Assembly: GCF_964199755.1 (NCBI RefSeq)
Contig: NC_133897.1
Span: forward strand, 68,690,661 to 68,754,660
From: Larus michahellis
Lineage: Eukaryota; Chordata; Aves; Charadriiformes; Laridae
Direction of reading: 5' to 3'
Length of the DNA stretch: 64,000 nucleotides
The notes beneath the pieces were generated by a model, which was given only the letters and a program-made list of their open reading frames with translations, made no database searches and was not told where the DNA came from. How positions within the stretch are numbered: the first letter of the stretch is position 1; each line of letters starts with the position of its first letter. Both the position numbers and the translations under genes were made by a program. Shown here piece by piece: positions 31,101 through 41,565 of this stretch.

Positions 31101-33702
31101 CCTTTGCTGGCTAAACGATGAGGTAAAAGTAGCTGCAGCACAGGGATCTTCTAATGGAGCGTTTATTTACAGAAGTCTTTGCAAAGTTATTTGATGAGCT
31201 GCACTGCAGAGCCCAGAAATCTCTGCACAGTTCTTATTTTAGGTACTGAAGGGTCCAGTGCTTCTGGCAGTTCCTTTACTTGTATTGTGCAGCTTCCAGG
31301 AGTTAGTCTACGTTCTTGGAGTGGGTGGCAGGTGTTTTTACCAAAGTGCAGTTTGACAAACAACTGTAACCAAGTGCGAAATTCTCACAACAAAAGCTGA
31401 CAGCTGAGGCTGGAGTTCTCTCAGCTGCGTACTTCAGGGTGGCCAGAAAAGAGACGTTGCTGTGCTTTTCATTTGGTAAGCTAGTGTCTTATTTTACATC
31501 TCAAGCTTCCTCTTTATGGTACAGGTCATTAATTTCTACATGGGCCTTGTGATGGAAAGAAGTAAGAAGGCAGGATATCCATCAGTCCACGCTTTTAGTT
31601 CATTCTTTTATGAAAAACTTACTTCTGGGGGCTACGAAGCCGTAGGAAGATGGACCAGGCGTGTGGATCTCTTCCACAAGGACATCATCTTAGTGCCCAT
31701 TAACTTGCGCTTGCACTGGACACTAGCGGTGAGTCAAACGGGCTTGTTATTTAGAGTTGGGTGGGGAGAAGAAGACAGCAAGAAAAATCATTGAGGTTTG
31801 CACAGCAGAAGGTTGCGCTTTGTCTAACAGTCACCTTTTAACAACAGGTCATCGACACCAGAAAGAAGACAGTCAAATACTACGACTCCCTGGGACAAGA
31901 AGGGGACAAGATTTGTGAGACTTTGCTGTAAGTAACTGCTCAGTCACTGCTGTTGTGTTGTGAATTAGGAGAAGGGTTTTGGATTTTGCCCCTGTGACAC
32001 GGCTGCAAGTTTTCCCATTTCTTGTAGATTACAAAGCAGAAATGTTGGATTCGCTTGCTGCGAGTTGTCTGACAGTGACTCCTTATCTGGTCTCACGTCG
32101 TCCCCTCCACCCAGTGTCTTGGATGCCTGGCTTCTGCCACCTTCCCACTATAGCACAGACAAAGACATGGTAGCCCCGTGGCACACATGCAGCAACTTTG
32201 TTTAGTGATCAGTAAAACCCTCCTGCCACTCATCTTCCTGTGATCTTTCAGCAGCTCTTTTTATCTCGGCCTGAATTACAGCGATGAAGAGTGATTTTGC
32301 TTTTGTTTTAAACAGCAAATACCTGCAAGAAGAAAGCTGTGAAAAAAGAAAGGTGAAGCTGAGTGTTTTGGAGTGGACTGTTCACAGCATGGAGCCACAC
32401 GTAAGCAAACACTACTTGCACTTGAAATGTGAACTAGAACTCCTTGTCACAGAGCTCTTAACGCTTTCTCATAAGGCCAGGACTTTAGAGAACAGCCATA
32501 AGCATCTTCTTCTGGTACCACATCGGGCTGCAAGAGGACCGGGAAACCAGGCTGGGATGAAATCTTTGAGCAGTGCCTCTCCTTGCTGGCTGAATACTTT
32601 GTTGGGTTTTTTTTAATTCCTCTGCCACGTGAAGGTGAATTTGGCTTTGCCCCCATTTCACAAGTCAAATTTCAAGTCTCTTTAGCAGTTGTCAGAGAAC
32701 GTAGGCTTCTGGTTTGCAGCCTAAATCCTGGCACGTGACAAAGCAAGGGGTTGAGCTGATGTTTCTCAACAAGTTAATAATGAAAAGCAGCACCTAAAGA
32801 CTCGATTTAAGGAACGTCACTTCAGAAAGACACTGTGCACACCTCAAGACACCTTGCAGGGAGGAAGCCTGCTGTCCCTTATCAGCCTGCGAGGAATTTG
32901 GATTGTAACATCCGAGCGCAGGAAGCCGAGGGGAGGGATGATGTGCAGTTCCTGGGGTGTGTTCCTTGTGTTGGGGAGCGGTTATTGGGGATGGTGCAAG
33001 TTCAGGAGTGTCTGGTTAGGGTATTTTTGGTAATGGGTGCTACTTCCAAGTTGCTTTTCCTTGAAGATAGAGGCAAATTCTCCATCTTCTTTGCATTCGT
33101 TAGGAAATCCCTCAGCAATTGAACGGAAGCGACTGCGGCGTGTTTACCTGCAAATACGCAGATTACATCTGCAGAGACAAACCGGTGACCTTTACACAGG
33201 TGAGTGAAGGTTCTAAAGAGCTCCAGCCTCTTCCGCACAGAGCCAAGAGCCAGGGAAGTTACGCAGCGGCTGAGGTATCTGCTCCCAGTGAGATCCCGCT
33301 TGGGGGAGATACCGGAGCCAGTAGGTTTGTGGGATCTGGCCTTTGGATCTTTGGGAGAAATGGGTCTCAGCCTCTGACCAATGAAGACACTGGTTCTTTT
33401 CCAAGGCAGTGCTCTTCTGTGAAAGTGCTTGTAAGCTGTTGTGTAGTCAAGGAGATCTGGTTTTGGTGGCATGTCACCCTCTTAGGAGCTGTGTGGGTGA
33501 AAGCCAGGCTGTACCCGAAGGGCAAGTGTTGACAGTTCTTAAAAGGAACTTCATAGTAAAGAATTAACTGGGTGTTTCTGCGTATTTTGTGTCTCTTTCT
33601 GCCATGAGGTGTATTTCATGGATTTTCTTTTCTTTTCAGACCCACGTGCCTTACTTCCGTAAGAAGATGGTGTGGGAAATACTCCACCAAGAGCTGCTGT
33701 GA
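27308..33702 (+). CDS. SENP1/SENP2-like SUMO-specific protease, unit 2 (intact)
   Basis: Twelve exons join without a stop: 27308-27429, 28231-28286, 28435-28492, 28945-29030, 29383-29413, 29494-29656, 30991-31122, 31525-31728, 31848-31927, 32316-32400, 33104-33199 and 33640-33702 (TGA 33700). All introns are GT-AG and all phases fit; the sum is 1,176 nt, 391 residues. The family cleaves SUMO precursors and deconjugates SUMO from targets. The C-terminal 180 residues are the C48 cysteine-protease domain. The triad is His280 (LHW), Asp297 (YYDS) and Cys350 (NGSDCG), with the oxyanion Gln344 (IPQQ). The spacings of 17 and 53 residues equal those of SENP1/SENP2. [10 protein letters not shown] and KYLQEES look closer to SENP2. 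The N-terminal 210 residues are short, with basic patches (GKKRW, AKKRRT) and nothing I recognise. The start at 27308 (caccATGg) is preferred over the in-frame ATG at 27350 because the mirror copy keeps only the former. Exon 6 is a fusion of two exons seen separately in unit 3. No expression evidence exists here. Confidence 0.88.
27881..27942. repeat. CCCCT pentanucleotide microsatellite in intron 1
   Basis: About twelve tandem copies of cccct. The minus strand is a run of G4 tracts able to form G-quadruplexes. The mirror position in the right arm (near 55165-55180) has only one to two copies. Confidence 0.92.
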
Positions 33703-34261
33703 GACCCGCACTACAGGAGTAACCCTTCTTCTAGTTATTTTTGTCATACCTTATTGTTGTTGGATGTTTTTCTCTGTAGGTTAAGGAAAGAGTTTTTCTC
33801 TGTAGGTTAAGAAGTAGTGGTTAAGATTATTTGCCCCCCCAGCCCCCGCCTACCCCTATTTTGGAGACAGTAACTCTCTTTGAAATTAGCTAACACACCT
33901 TAAGTGCAAGCTGGAAAGGTTGGTGTCACCTGGCCAAGGGAAAGCTTAAGAAGTGAACTTCCATCGCAGAGAGGGCTGCTCACACCTCGCAGCGCACGTG
34001 GCCACCTTATGGACGAATGGGACTCATCTGGTGGTGGTAACAGTTGTGTGAGCTGAACTTCTCATCCCAACAACAAGGTGCTGAACTACTGTTTCCTCCA
34101 AGAGAGTTTTCTTCTGTTTCTACCATCTACTTGATGCCTACAAGTGGATTTGTGATGACCACCAGAAGAAAGCATTTACCATCTTTTGATTTGGGAGAGA
34201 AACCCGTGTGGTTGGGGTTGGTTTGGTCTTTTTCTGTCTCCAGGGAGTTTTATAATGTGAA

Positions 34262-34316
34262 AAGATAAGTATTTATTTATTTTTATTAAAATAAATATTT
34301 AAATTATTTAAAGAGC
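34262..34316 (+). terminator. Probable polyadenylation signal of SENP unit 2
   Basis: An AT-rich stretch with attta motifs and AATAAA at 34290-34295, about 590 bp after the stop codon. It is conserved in all three units. No other AATAAA stands out in the 3' region. Confidence 0.6.
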
Positions 34317-36319
34317 CTTACTGGAATGAAACTTGATCTGGTAATGAGAGTGATTTTTTTTATTTTTTTTTTTGGTCATTGAAGAAAAGGTTGACATATC
34401 AATGTGGGTTTTAGCTCACTCACAGTCTCTGGAGGAAGACGACTCTGGCCAGGCTGGGTATCAGAGCACCAGAACCTCCAAGCGATTGTCCCAAAATCCT
34501 GAAGGGACAACCAGGGCGTTGTTCAGCAGTGAGAATCCCAGTAACAGCTAAGTAAGAGATTATTGCTGCTCTGCTGCAGGCGCTGCCTCCGGGCGTCTGC
34601 CCAATGAAGAGCTTGTGTCGATCCTCGCTCTGTTACGCTCAGACCCAGCTAGATTAGTTTAAACACGGCGTTTCCCCCTTTCTTTCATTTTTTCCCCTCC
34701 TCTAGCTTACACTGCAGAGCTGGAGTGGGATTTCAGGTCTTTCCTTGACCATCACAGAGGAAAAATTGCCCAGTAGCTGGTTTGGAAGCCCCGTGTTGGA
34801 ACGCTTGTATAAATGACCGTGTGGTGTTGTCTCTGTAATGGCAGTTACCATCATGGGAGGCGATTCCTGCCCGCTGATGCGGTCTCTCCTCTCCTCAGCT
34901 TTGGGGGAAAGATGCTGATTTTGGGGCCATGCCCTCTGTTGCCGTGGGTGGGATCAGCCTTCCCAGTTGCTGCTCCTCGCCTGAAGGTCTGCTCTCCTGG
35001 GCCGGCTGACGCGGTGGTTTGGCTGTGGTGTGGGTCAGCAGCCACATCGCTCTCTGCTTTCAAACTGATGAGCTTAATCCATCCCCAAATCAGAGGAGGT
35101 TCTCCAAAGGAAGAACTATTGCAAAGGCAATGTGTCGTGGTTTGTCCCTCCAGGAGATACTTCATCTTCCCGGGCTCCCGGAGGACGTGGAAGATTTTAG
35201 CTGTTTATTACCGCTAGGACGCAGTAGCTGAATGCTCGAACTGTCCTTTCCCCTTCCCTTCGGTTCTTGCTGTCTGGGGGATGCAGTTTTGAGGCTGACC
35301 CTGTGCTCTGCTGAGTACAAAAGCAGAATTTGGGTTTTTTTTGGGGGAAAAAACCCCAATGAACCAGAAAACAAGCCCTGCAGAGGGGGGAGTGGGGTAA
35401 GGACACTACCCAGGTCCTCCTGGGCCACCCCCGTTAAGCAGAGGGGGCTCGGGGGTGTGATGGAAGGAGCAGGGTGATGCTGCTGTGAACACCTTACCTG
35501 GTGCCTCTCTGTCCTCTCCGTGACCCGCCAAGGACTTGTGTGGAGTAAACCCCGTCCGGGGACACCTGCTGCTGGTGGCTTGGCAGCGCTTGTGGCTGCT
35601 GAAAGCCTCTGTGTCTGAGGGGGTGGGGAAATTGTACGCGTAGCAGCCAGCGTCCCCTCTGTCTCCATGGCTCTGGCCCTTCAGCCGGGGCTCGTGTCCT
35701 TGTGCCCCAAGGCGGTTCTCTGAGAGCAGCCCCTGGGGGGCAACAGCCTGTTCACACTGTGCTCTGCATGAGCAGTTGTGTGGGAGCTGGGCCTCGCTTC
35801 TCCTTAGGAAATGGCCTTTTGGAGATGACGAGCTTGCTCTTTTTTGTGCTGATGGGCGAGCGCGTGTGCGGTGTGAGTAATGCCCTGGGGCCCTCGGCGG
35901 GGCAGGGGACACACACGCTCCCCATGGGGCTTCGCACAGTTGTGACGCTGCCGGCTGCCCCGTGAGGTGGTCCTTGCTCACAGGAAGGCCGTGGAGGGGG
36001 CTCAGCCCCCAAGGCTGGCTCAGACCTGGCCTCGCATGGCCAGTGACCACAGGTCTACCAGGAGCAGAGTCATCCTCGGCTGGGGATGGCGGGGGGACAG
36101 CAAACGTGAAAACTGATGCTCTTTTGGTGATTGCTCATGCTAGAGGCAGGGAGGGGATTTCTTTTGTTTCCAAAACACGTGGGTGTGACGAGTGCCGTGA
36201 TTTGGTGCTTTGAAGTGTTACAGGAGCGGCACCGGAGCCTTCCCCCCTCGGGGGCCACCTCTCCGTGGCACTGTGTCCCTGGTGCCCGATGGGTGGGAGG
36301 GAAAGAGCACAGCTCTAGG
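34317..36319. other. 3' flank of SENP unit 2
   Basis: Sequence shared with units 1 and 3. No gene is recognised. The exon-like segment at about 35808-35872 (AG before, GT after, reading GNGLLEMTSLLFFVLMGERV) is open in all three copies but has no partner exons that I can connect. Confidence 0.4.
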
Positions 36320-36865
36320 GACCGTGGGGGTTCCCGTGAGACCCCGTATTTGGAGCACTGCATCCAGCTCTGGTGCCACCAAGAGCAGAAGGACACGGAG
36401 CTGTTGGAGCGGGGCCAGAGGAGGCCCCGAAGATGCTGGGAGGGCTGGAGCCCCTCTGCTGGGAGGACAGGCTGAGGGAGTTGGGGGTGTCCAGCCTGGA
36501 GAAGAGAAGGCTCCGGGGAGACCTTAGAGCCCCTTCCAGTCCCTGAAGGGGCTCCAGGAGAGCTGGGGAGGGACTCTGGATCAGGGAGGGGAGCGACAGA
36601 ACAAGGGGTGCTGGTTTCAAAGGGAAGGAGGGGAGATTTAGATAAGATCTCGGGCAGAAATTCTTTGCTGTGAGGGTGGTGAGCCCCTGGCCCGGGTTGC
36701 CCAGAGAAGCTGTGGCTGCCCCATCCCTGGAGGTGTCCAAGGCCAGGTTGGAGGGGGCTTGGAGCAAGCTGGTCTGGTGGGAGGTGTCCCTGCCCATGGG
36801 ATCTCTCAGATGATCTTCAAGGTCCCTTCCAACCCAAGCCATTCTCTGCTTCTCTGATTCCATGA
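36320..36865 (+). mobile_element. CR1 LINE fragment in the left arm
   Basis: Plus-strand CR1: ttggagcactgcatccagct, gacaggctgagggagttgg, ctggagaagagaaggctcc, then the tail gatgatcttcaaggtccc and ttccaaccc. It is present at the mirror position on the right (44985-45530), so it predates the arm duplication. Confidence 0.92.
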
Positions 36866-37225
36866 AAGACAGGATCCTGGCCTTGGCCCCGCTCGGCTGG
36901 GCAGGACCCCCTTTTTTTCCTCATCAGCCTGTAATTTTTTAACTTATTGCAGCATCAGAAGGAGCTGTGGAGGTGATAAGTACTTTAAATTTTTAACCTT
37001 CCCTGGAGGTGGCAAAAAAAAAGAAATTAAGAGAACGTAATAATTCTGAGCACGAAACTGCAGTGTCTGGCTTGGAACATGGCCTTTTCTCTTTCAGATT
37101 CACTATGAGAAGCTTTAATAGTACAAGTGTTTCTACTTCAGTGGAGATGAGGTTAGGAAAATTTGGTTCCCAGGAGGTTAAAAATGCTCCATGGAAATGA
37201 ATGCTGAAAGACAGGGATGAGAGAA

Positions 37226-37661
37226 TAGACTCGTGCCGCCCCCGGTATCACCTCTCCGCTGATGTCTTCATGTCCTTCTTACAACTGTTATGTTTTTAGG
37301 GAGGTACTATTACTTCTGACTCGCTCAAGGTGGATTTCTGTGTGTTAGTTTTTTTATAACAAGTTGATGTAGTTGCTATTGTGCAAGTCAACTGAAAACC
37401 AGTTCCAGACGGCAGCCGAACTTGAGTAAAAGTTTGCCAGGATAACCTGCGCTGTATTTCCGATCAGAAGGAGTGGAAACACGAAGACCTTTCGAGCAAA
37501 GTCTTTTTGAAACAGAATTGTGCAGGGTACGATAGGACAGCAATTGCTATCCCACCTCCTTCCCTAGTCTCTGCTTCTCTGTTCTTCCTGCTTCTCTGTT
37601 CTTCCTGCTTCCCTATTCTTCCCTTTCCTATACTTTGATTTCAAACAAAAAATAATAAAAT
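37226..37661. other. Left end of the spacer, unassigned
   Basis: Nothing is recognised. It may include the U3 start of the following LTR, whose 5' end I could not fix. Confidence 0.35.
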
Positions 37662-38447
37662 CATGTGCGGGCAGTCTTCACCAAGGCTTAAAATGAGTGA
37701 TGTCTGAACTTTTGTGAGTCATAACTAGGTAAGGTGTATGTGTGGCGGTGTGCTCTCCCCTTTTGCCCCCCCGGCTCCTGCTCCAGCCACGGCCATCAGC
37801 GGGAGTTGTTATGAGTCGCACTTGAACTGTGGGAGATGGCTGGCAACATAACCAAAACACTGTCTGGAGTGGGAACCTAGGTACCCTGTTCCCATGAGAA
37901 TATGACTATAGGTCCATTATCTTACTCCATAAATAGTGGACAGCCCAAGAGCCCTTTGAGCTCTCCTGCACGGCAGCGGGCTGCACGACAGGATCTCCCC
38001 TTGAGTGGGGACGCTCGCTTAAGGTTCTTCTCCTCGAGGTTGAGCGATTCCTTGCCGCAACAGATTCTCGGTAAGTGACTGATAGCATGCTAAACTTTGA
38101 AATCTTAGCTAAGTGATCTAAGGATTGATTGCGCGTATAGAATCCTTTAGACATAAACCGTCGAGCAGGTCTGGGACTGGGATTGGATCCAGCCGCACCT
38201 CGACTCCTCTCTGAGAAGGAGTTTAGAAAGCAAGGGGGTCCTTTCTGAACCTCGTGACTCAACGGGAGGGTCTCCCTGAGAGCTTGTCTGACCCTGGCCT
38301 CTATGCAGTGAATAACCCAGTGTACCCTGGCATCGAATCTCGTAAAACACTGTCGCGTTCACTGCTAACTTTGTTACATCGCTGTTTTATGTTAATAAAC
38401 GTTTCACTACTCCCTTACAAGTGAAGTTATTCACTCCGCCCGGGACA
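37662..38447 (+). mobile_element. 5' LTR of a plus-strand provirus (tRNA-Ser type)
   Basis: The 3' end is firm: ...cgccc gggaca followed by cc and a perfect tRNA-Ser primer site. Upstream are a TATA-like ccataaatag (about 37928) and AATAAA at about 38394, the order expected of U3-R-U5. The left end is a guess at a TG about 790 bp upstream. Confidence 0.6.
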
Positions 38448-38449
38448 CC

Positions 38450-38467
38450 TGGCGTAGTCGGCAGGAT
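38450..38467 (+). promoter_or_regulatory. Primer-binding site, tRNA-Ser
   Basis: TGGCGTAGTCGGCAGGAT is complementary over 18 bases to the 3' end of tRNA-Ser, including the CCA. It starts two bases after the LTR. The gag ATG at 38466 overlaps its last two bases. Confidence 0.85.
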
Positions 38468-39056
38468 GTCAGGAGTTACCACTGATTATTTCCGGAGGCA
38501 TGGACTGAACCCGAGCCCCAGATTCTCAGAGGAATGGGCTCGTGGTAATTGGTACAATTGGGAAGTCGTTGAAGAGTACTTGAAAGCGATTAGGGGCCCT
38601 CCAAAGGATGGAAAAGATAAGGGAGTAATCTGTAAAATGTTGGGCCCTTGTTTAGAAGCCACGTACCAAGACAGGGAGAATAGAAACAGGAGAGAGCAGG
38701 AACTAGAGAAGGAAACAGAGAGCAGGAAGGCAGCTGAGTTACTGATATCTTTTAAAAATGAACAGCTGCAAAAACGATTGCAGGAAGGGAAGGAGAAAAG
38801 GCAGAAATTGGGAGAAAAGGTCGAAGGCCTTATGCAGGCTCCCCACCCCCCTGACATTGTACAGATTAGGAAACTGATAGTATCCCCTGAAGATTGGGAC
38901 GGAAACATTTGGGATGATCCCGATGACAGCGAGTCAGAAGAAGACGTTCCTTTGTTCCCCACAAATCCTCCCGAATACGAAGCCAGAGCCATTGTTAAAA
39001 CAGAAGTAACTGCGGGACCTCGGGGTACTGTGAGAAACAAGTTCCGGTCCGAATGA
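38466..39056 (+). pseudogene. gag: Retroviral gag N-terminal fragment (matrix-like)
   Basis: A 196-codon frame begins at the ATG overlapping the primer site. Its start SGVTTDYFRRHG and the helical region with a Trp-rich stretch (EEWARGNWYNWEVV) look like a matrix domain. A long charged coiled-coil-like segment (about residues 75-125) and an acidic, proline-containing part follow. It ends 22 bp before a minus-strand LTR, so capsid and everything downstream are missing. I cannot place it in a named genus. Confidence 0.7.
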
Positions 39057-39078
39057 AATAGGCTCAGGCAGAATCCTC

Positions 39079-39554
39079 TGTGAAGCACATTTTTATTCAC
39101 GTTCTTGCAAGAGCGGGTGACCTAGCAAGCAGGCACCCTTCCAGTTCTTGAAACACACCTTTTTATTCCCTAATCCCGGGTGAATTTTTCCCTCCCCTGT
39201 TTCCCATTGGTTGGGTACTCCAGGGTTCACAGTCTGTCCGAGGCACCTAAAATTCTTCCCGCATGTCCTGTCTCTGTTTACTTCTCTTTATGCTACACCT
39301 AAAGGGATTCTCTGACTAGTTTATTTCTTTCCTTTTTGGTAAAAGATTGCTCAATGTCATTAGCCCTGGTTAAATGTTTGACTGCCCTTCTAGGCACTAA
39401 TCCAGGAGGAATCAGTTTGTCCTGTTGTCTGTGTGGTAAGAGATGTTCTACGAGCCTTTGCTGGAGCCTCTTTGTCTTAGTCATTCCCTTATCATGCCAC
39501 CTCTGACGGAAACGGTTTTTCTCCTCTGCAAAAGCAATACCTGCCTTTCTTACA
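39079..39554 (-). mobile_element. 3' LTR of a minus-strand gamma-like provirus
   Basis: In element orientation it starts TGTAAGAAAGGC right after a polypurine tract (aaagggggaaat) and ends CTTCACA, with AATAAA close to that end. It is 476 bp. The matching 5' LTR is not in the window. Confidence 0.78.
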
Positions 39555-41500
39555 ATTTCCCCCTTTCCTTTTTCATAATCTTATTGTCTTTTGCATTTCT
39601 AGGGCATGGTTGCATATGAGGCCTCTAGAGCCGACAGCATGATGTTACATTCCTCTTCTTGAGTGTTTTTATTTTCTTCTAGATGAAGCATTTTTCCAGG
39701 GTATGGGGGAGGGTCTGCTTCCATTCGTTTCATTAGGGCAGTTTCAATTAATCGTTGAACTAATCCTCACACGCAGGGAATGATACAGCATCCTACAGCC
39801 ACTAACATTCCCTCTACCATTACAAGAGAAGGCAATATTGATACCACCCTACCTTTCCATTTCCCAAACCAGGAATCCAGCCAACTTGTCAGTGAGGTGT
39901 CTATTCCAGAGTTCTCAGCTAACTCATCAGCTAGAGTGGTGAGCCCTTGAAGGGCTTTAGTTATAGTACCATCTGGAGCTGCATTGTTGGGATGAAGGTA
40001 CAGCACCGATTCCCTGACGTTACACACACACCTCCCTTCTCTGCTAAGATCGTGTCCAGGGGGATCCTGTTTTCCCATGCCATTCGGCTGGTTGCATCCA
40101 ATTGTTCAGCTATTCCTTTCAGTGCATCTCCGGTATAATTAATGAACCTCTGTTGGTTATAGTAAATATAATTTATCCAGTCTACATTTTTGTTTATAGT
40201 TATCCACCAGAAAAAGACAGACTCGAATCCTGCTCCAATCTGATCCCTTGCTTTGTGTTCATCTGGGACTCCTCTAGGGACTCCAATGGAATCTATATAT
40301 ATCCGTTCATCAAAGGATACACCCAAATTTCTTTTTACTCTATTGCCTGAGCTCAGGGTTCCTGTTCCTTTTTCAAATGCTAGGGTGAATGGTATTGCCA
40401 ATTGTACCATTCCACATGTACCTTTCCAGTTAGCTGGCAACACAGATCGCAAGGTCTTCCCTCCACAACACCACCAGAGATCCGCCCGAGGCACTTGTAT
40501 CGCTGAGTAGTTTCCTTTTACACCCTTGGTCACATTCAGAGTTTCAGTGCACAGGGTAAATCCCCCCACAGGTCTGGCAGCCTTCACACCCTGCCGTGAG
40601 AGGCACGCTGGATGGTTGCCAATTGCTGTGGAAAATGCTGGTGGCACTTTAACATCTCTAGATTCCAAGGCAGGAAACAGTAAGGAAAGTGAATGACAGG
40701 TCTCATTTCCCCAGGCGGTCCTTTCTTGGTATAACGCTATCATGCACCACATCCCTACGGAATCTTTCGTCCACCCTAAGGGAAAAGGGACGATCTGCGC
40801 TGTGGGCCTTCCTGGGGCACAAGCATAGCAATTGCTTTCGTTCAAACTACTAACAGTATATTTTACCCATTCTACCCAAGCATTTGTCTCACCGTACCCT
40901 TTCTCAATCCCAAATGTTTTTCTAAAATCTTTAATCTCAGTAACCGTTACCAAAGCTGGATCATTCAGTGGTTCCCACTGTTGTATTACTGGGAGTTTAG
41001 TAGTCATAGTTGTCCCTTCTGCTTAACTGCTATTTTCCAGTGTGTCTATTCTAAATCTTCCCCTTGGATCTCTTCCAGACACATCTGCTCCTATTCCATA
41101 CATCAGGTTAGCCGTATCATCCCCCTGGGTTATAGTTATCAACAGAGGATTACATTCAAAAAGGCCACACTCTGGGGAAGGTGATCCTTATCAATGGCCC
41201 ACCCTCCAATTTGGGTGGTCCACCACACTTCACTCCATTGGTCACAAGGTGTAGCCTCGTGGTATCCCTCTGCGACCCTCCAAGTTTCTGGGCACAGGTA
41301 CTTGTTTTCACCACTCAACCATCTTTGGGCCTCTAGATTCCCACGCTTCAGTACTTGACTGGCATCGAAGTGTCCAGTCTGTGGGGTATTTCCTTTGGTG
41401 ATATTTATGATAAGTCTAACCGGGTAATCTGGGTGTGCACTTTGTATGTGATCTAGGTGTACAACACCGCCCCTATGACCAGTATCATCGCAAAATGCTT
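39555..41500 (-). pseudogene. env: Gamma-type retroviral env (broken)
   Basis: The best frame (41007-39961) covers the surface-subunit C-terminal half and the transmembrane-subunit N-terminal half. There is a basic cleavage motif RVKR, an immunosuppressive-domain-like stretch and a C-X6-CC motif (CVTSGNRCC) typical of gammaretroviral-type TM. A frameshift between about 39961 and 40078 moves the rest of TM to another frame, which holds the membrane anchor. An in-frame TGA at 39767 precedes the cytoplasmic tail. The surface-subunit N-terminal half (about 41040-41480) is recognisable but carries several stops. The element is ancient and cannot make Env. Confidence 0.82.
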
Positions 41501-41565
41501 CTTAAAATTCATGCCGTACACAGATTTATATCTCCCGACTGGATCATCCTGCCCCAACCTACGGC

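Larger units (their letters stand above)
22062..37225 (+). repeat. Left arm of a large inverted repeat
   Basis: The whole interval is found inverted at 44625-61516. Landmarks: 22378 pairs with 61197, the CpG island near 27.3 kb with 55.7 kb, every SENP exon with its mirror copy, and the CR1 at 36.3-36.9 kb with 45.5-45.0 kb. The inner end is sharp: identity stops after gacagggatgagagaa at 37225. The outer end coincides with the ERVL LTR. The arm is 15.2 kb against 16.9 kb on the right; named indels explain the difference. Confidence 0.93.

Noticed and set aside
35406-36863. Frames of 100-240 codons at 35.4-36.9 kb and the mirror 45.0-46.7 kb
   Set aside because: They run through CR1 sequence and its flank with no splice or domain support; their similarity between arms only reflects the duplication.
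37009-37200. 63-codon frame identical in both arms (mirror 44841-44650)
   Set aside because: Identity is expected so close to the palindrome centre; no start context, domain or splice support.
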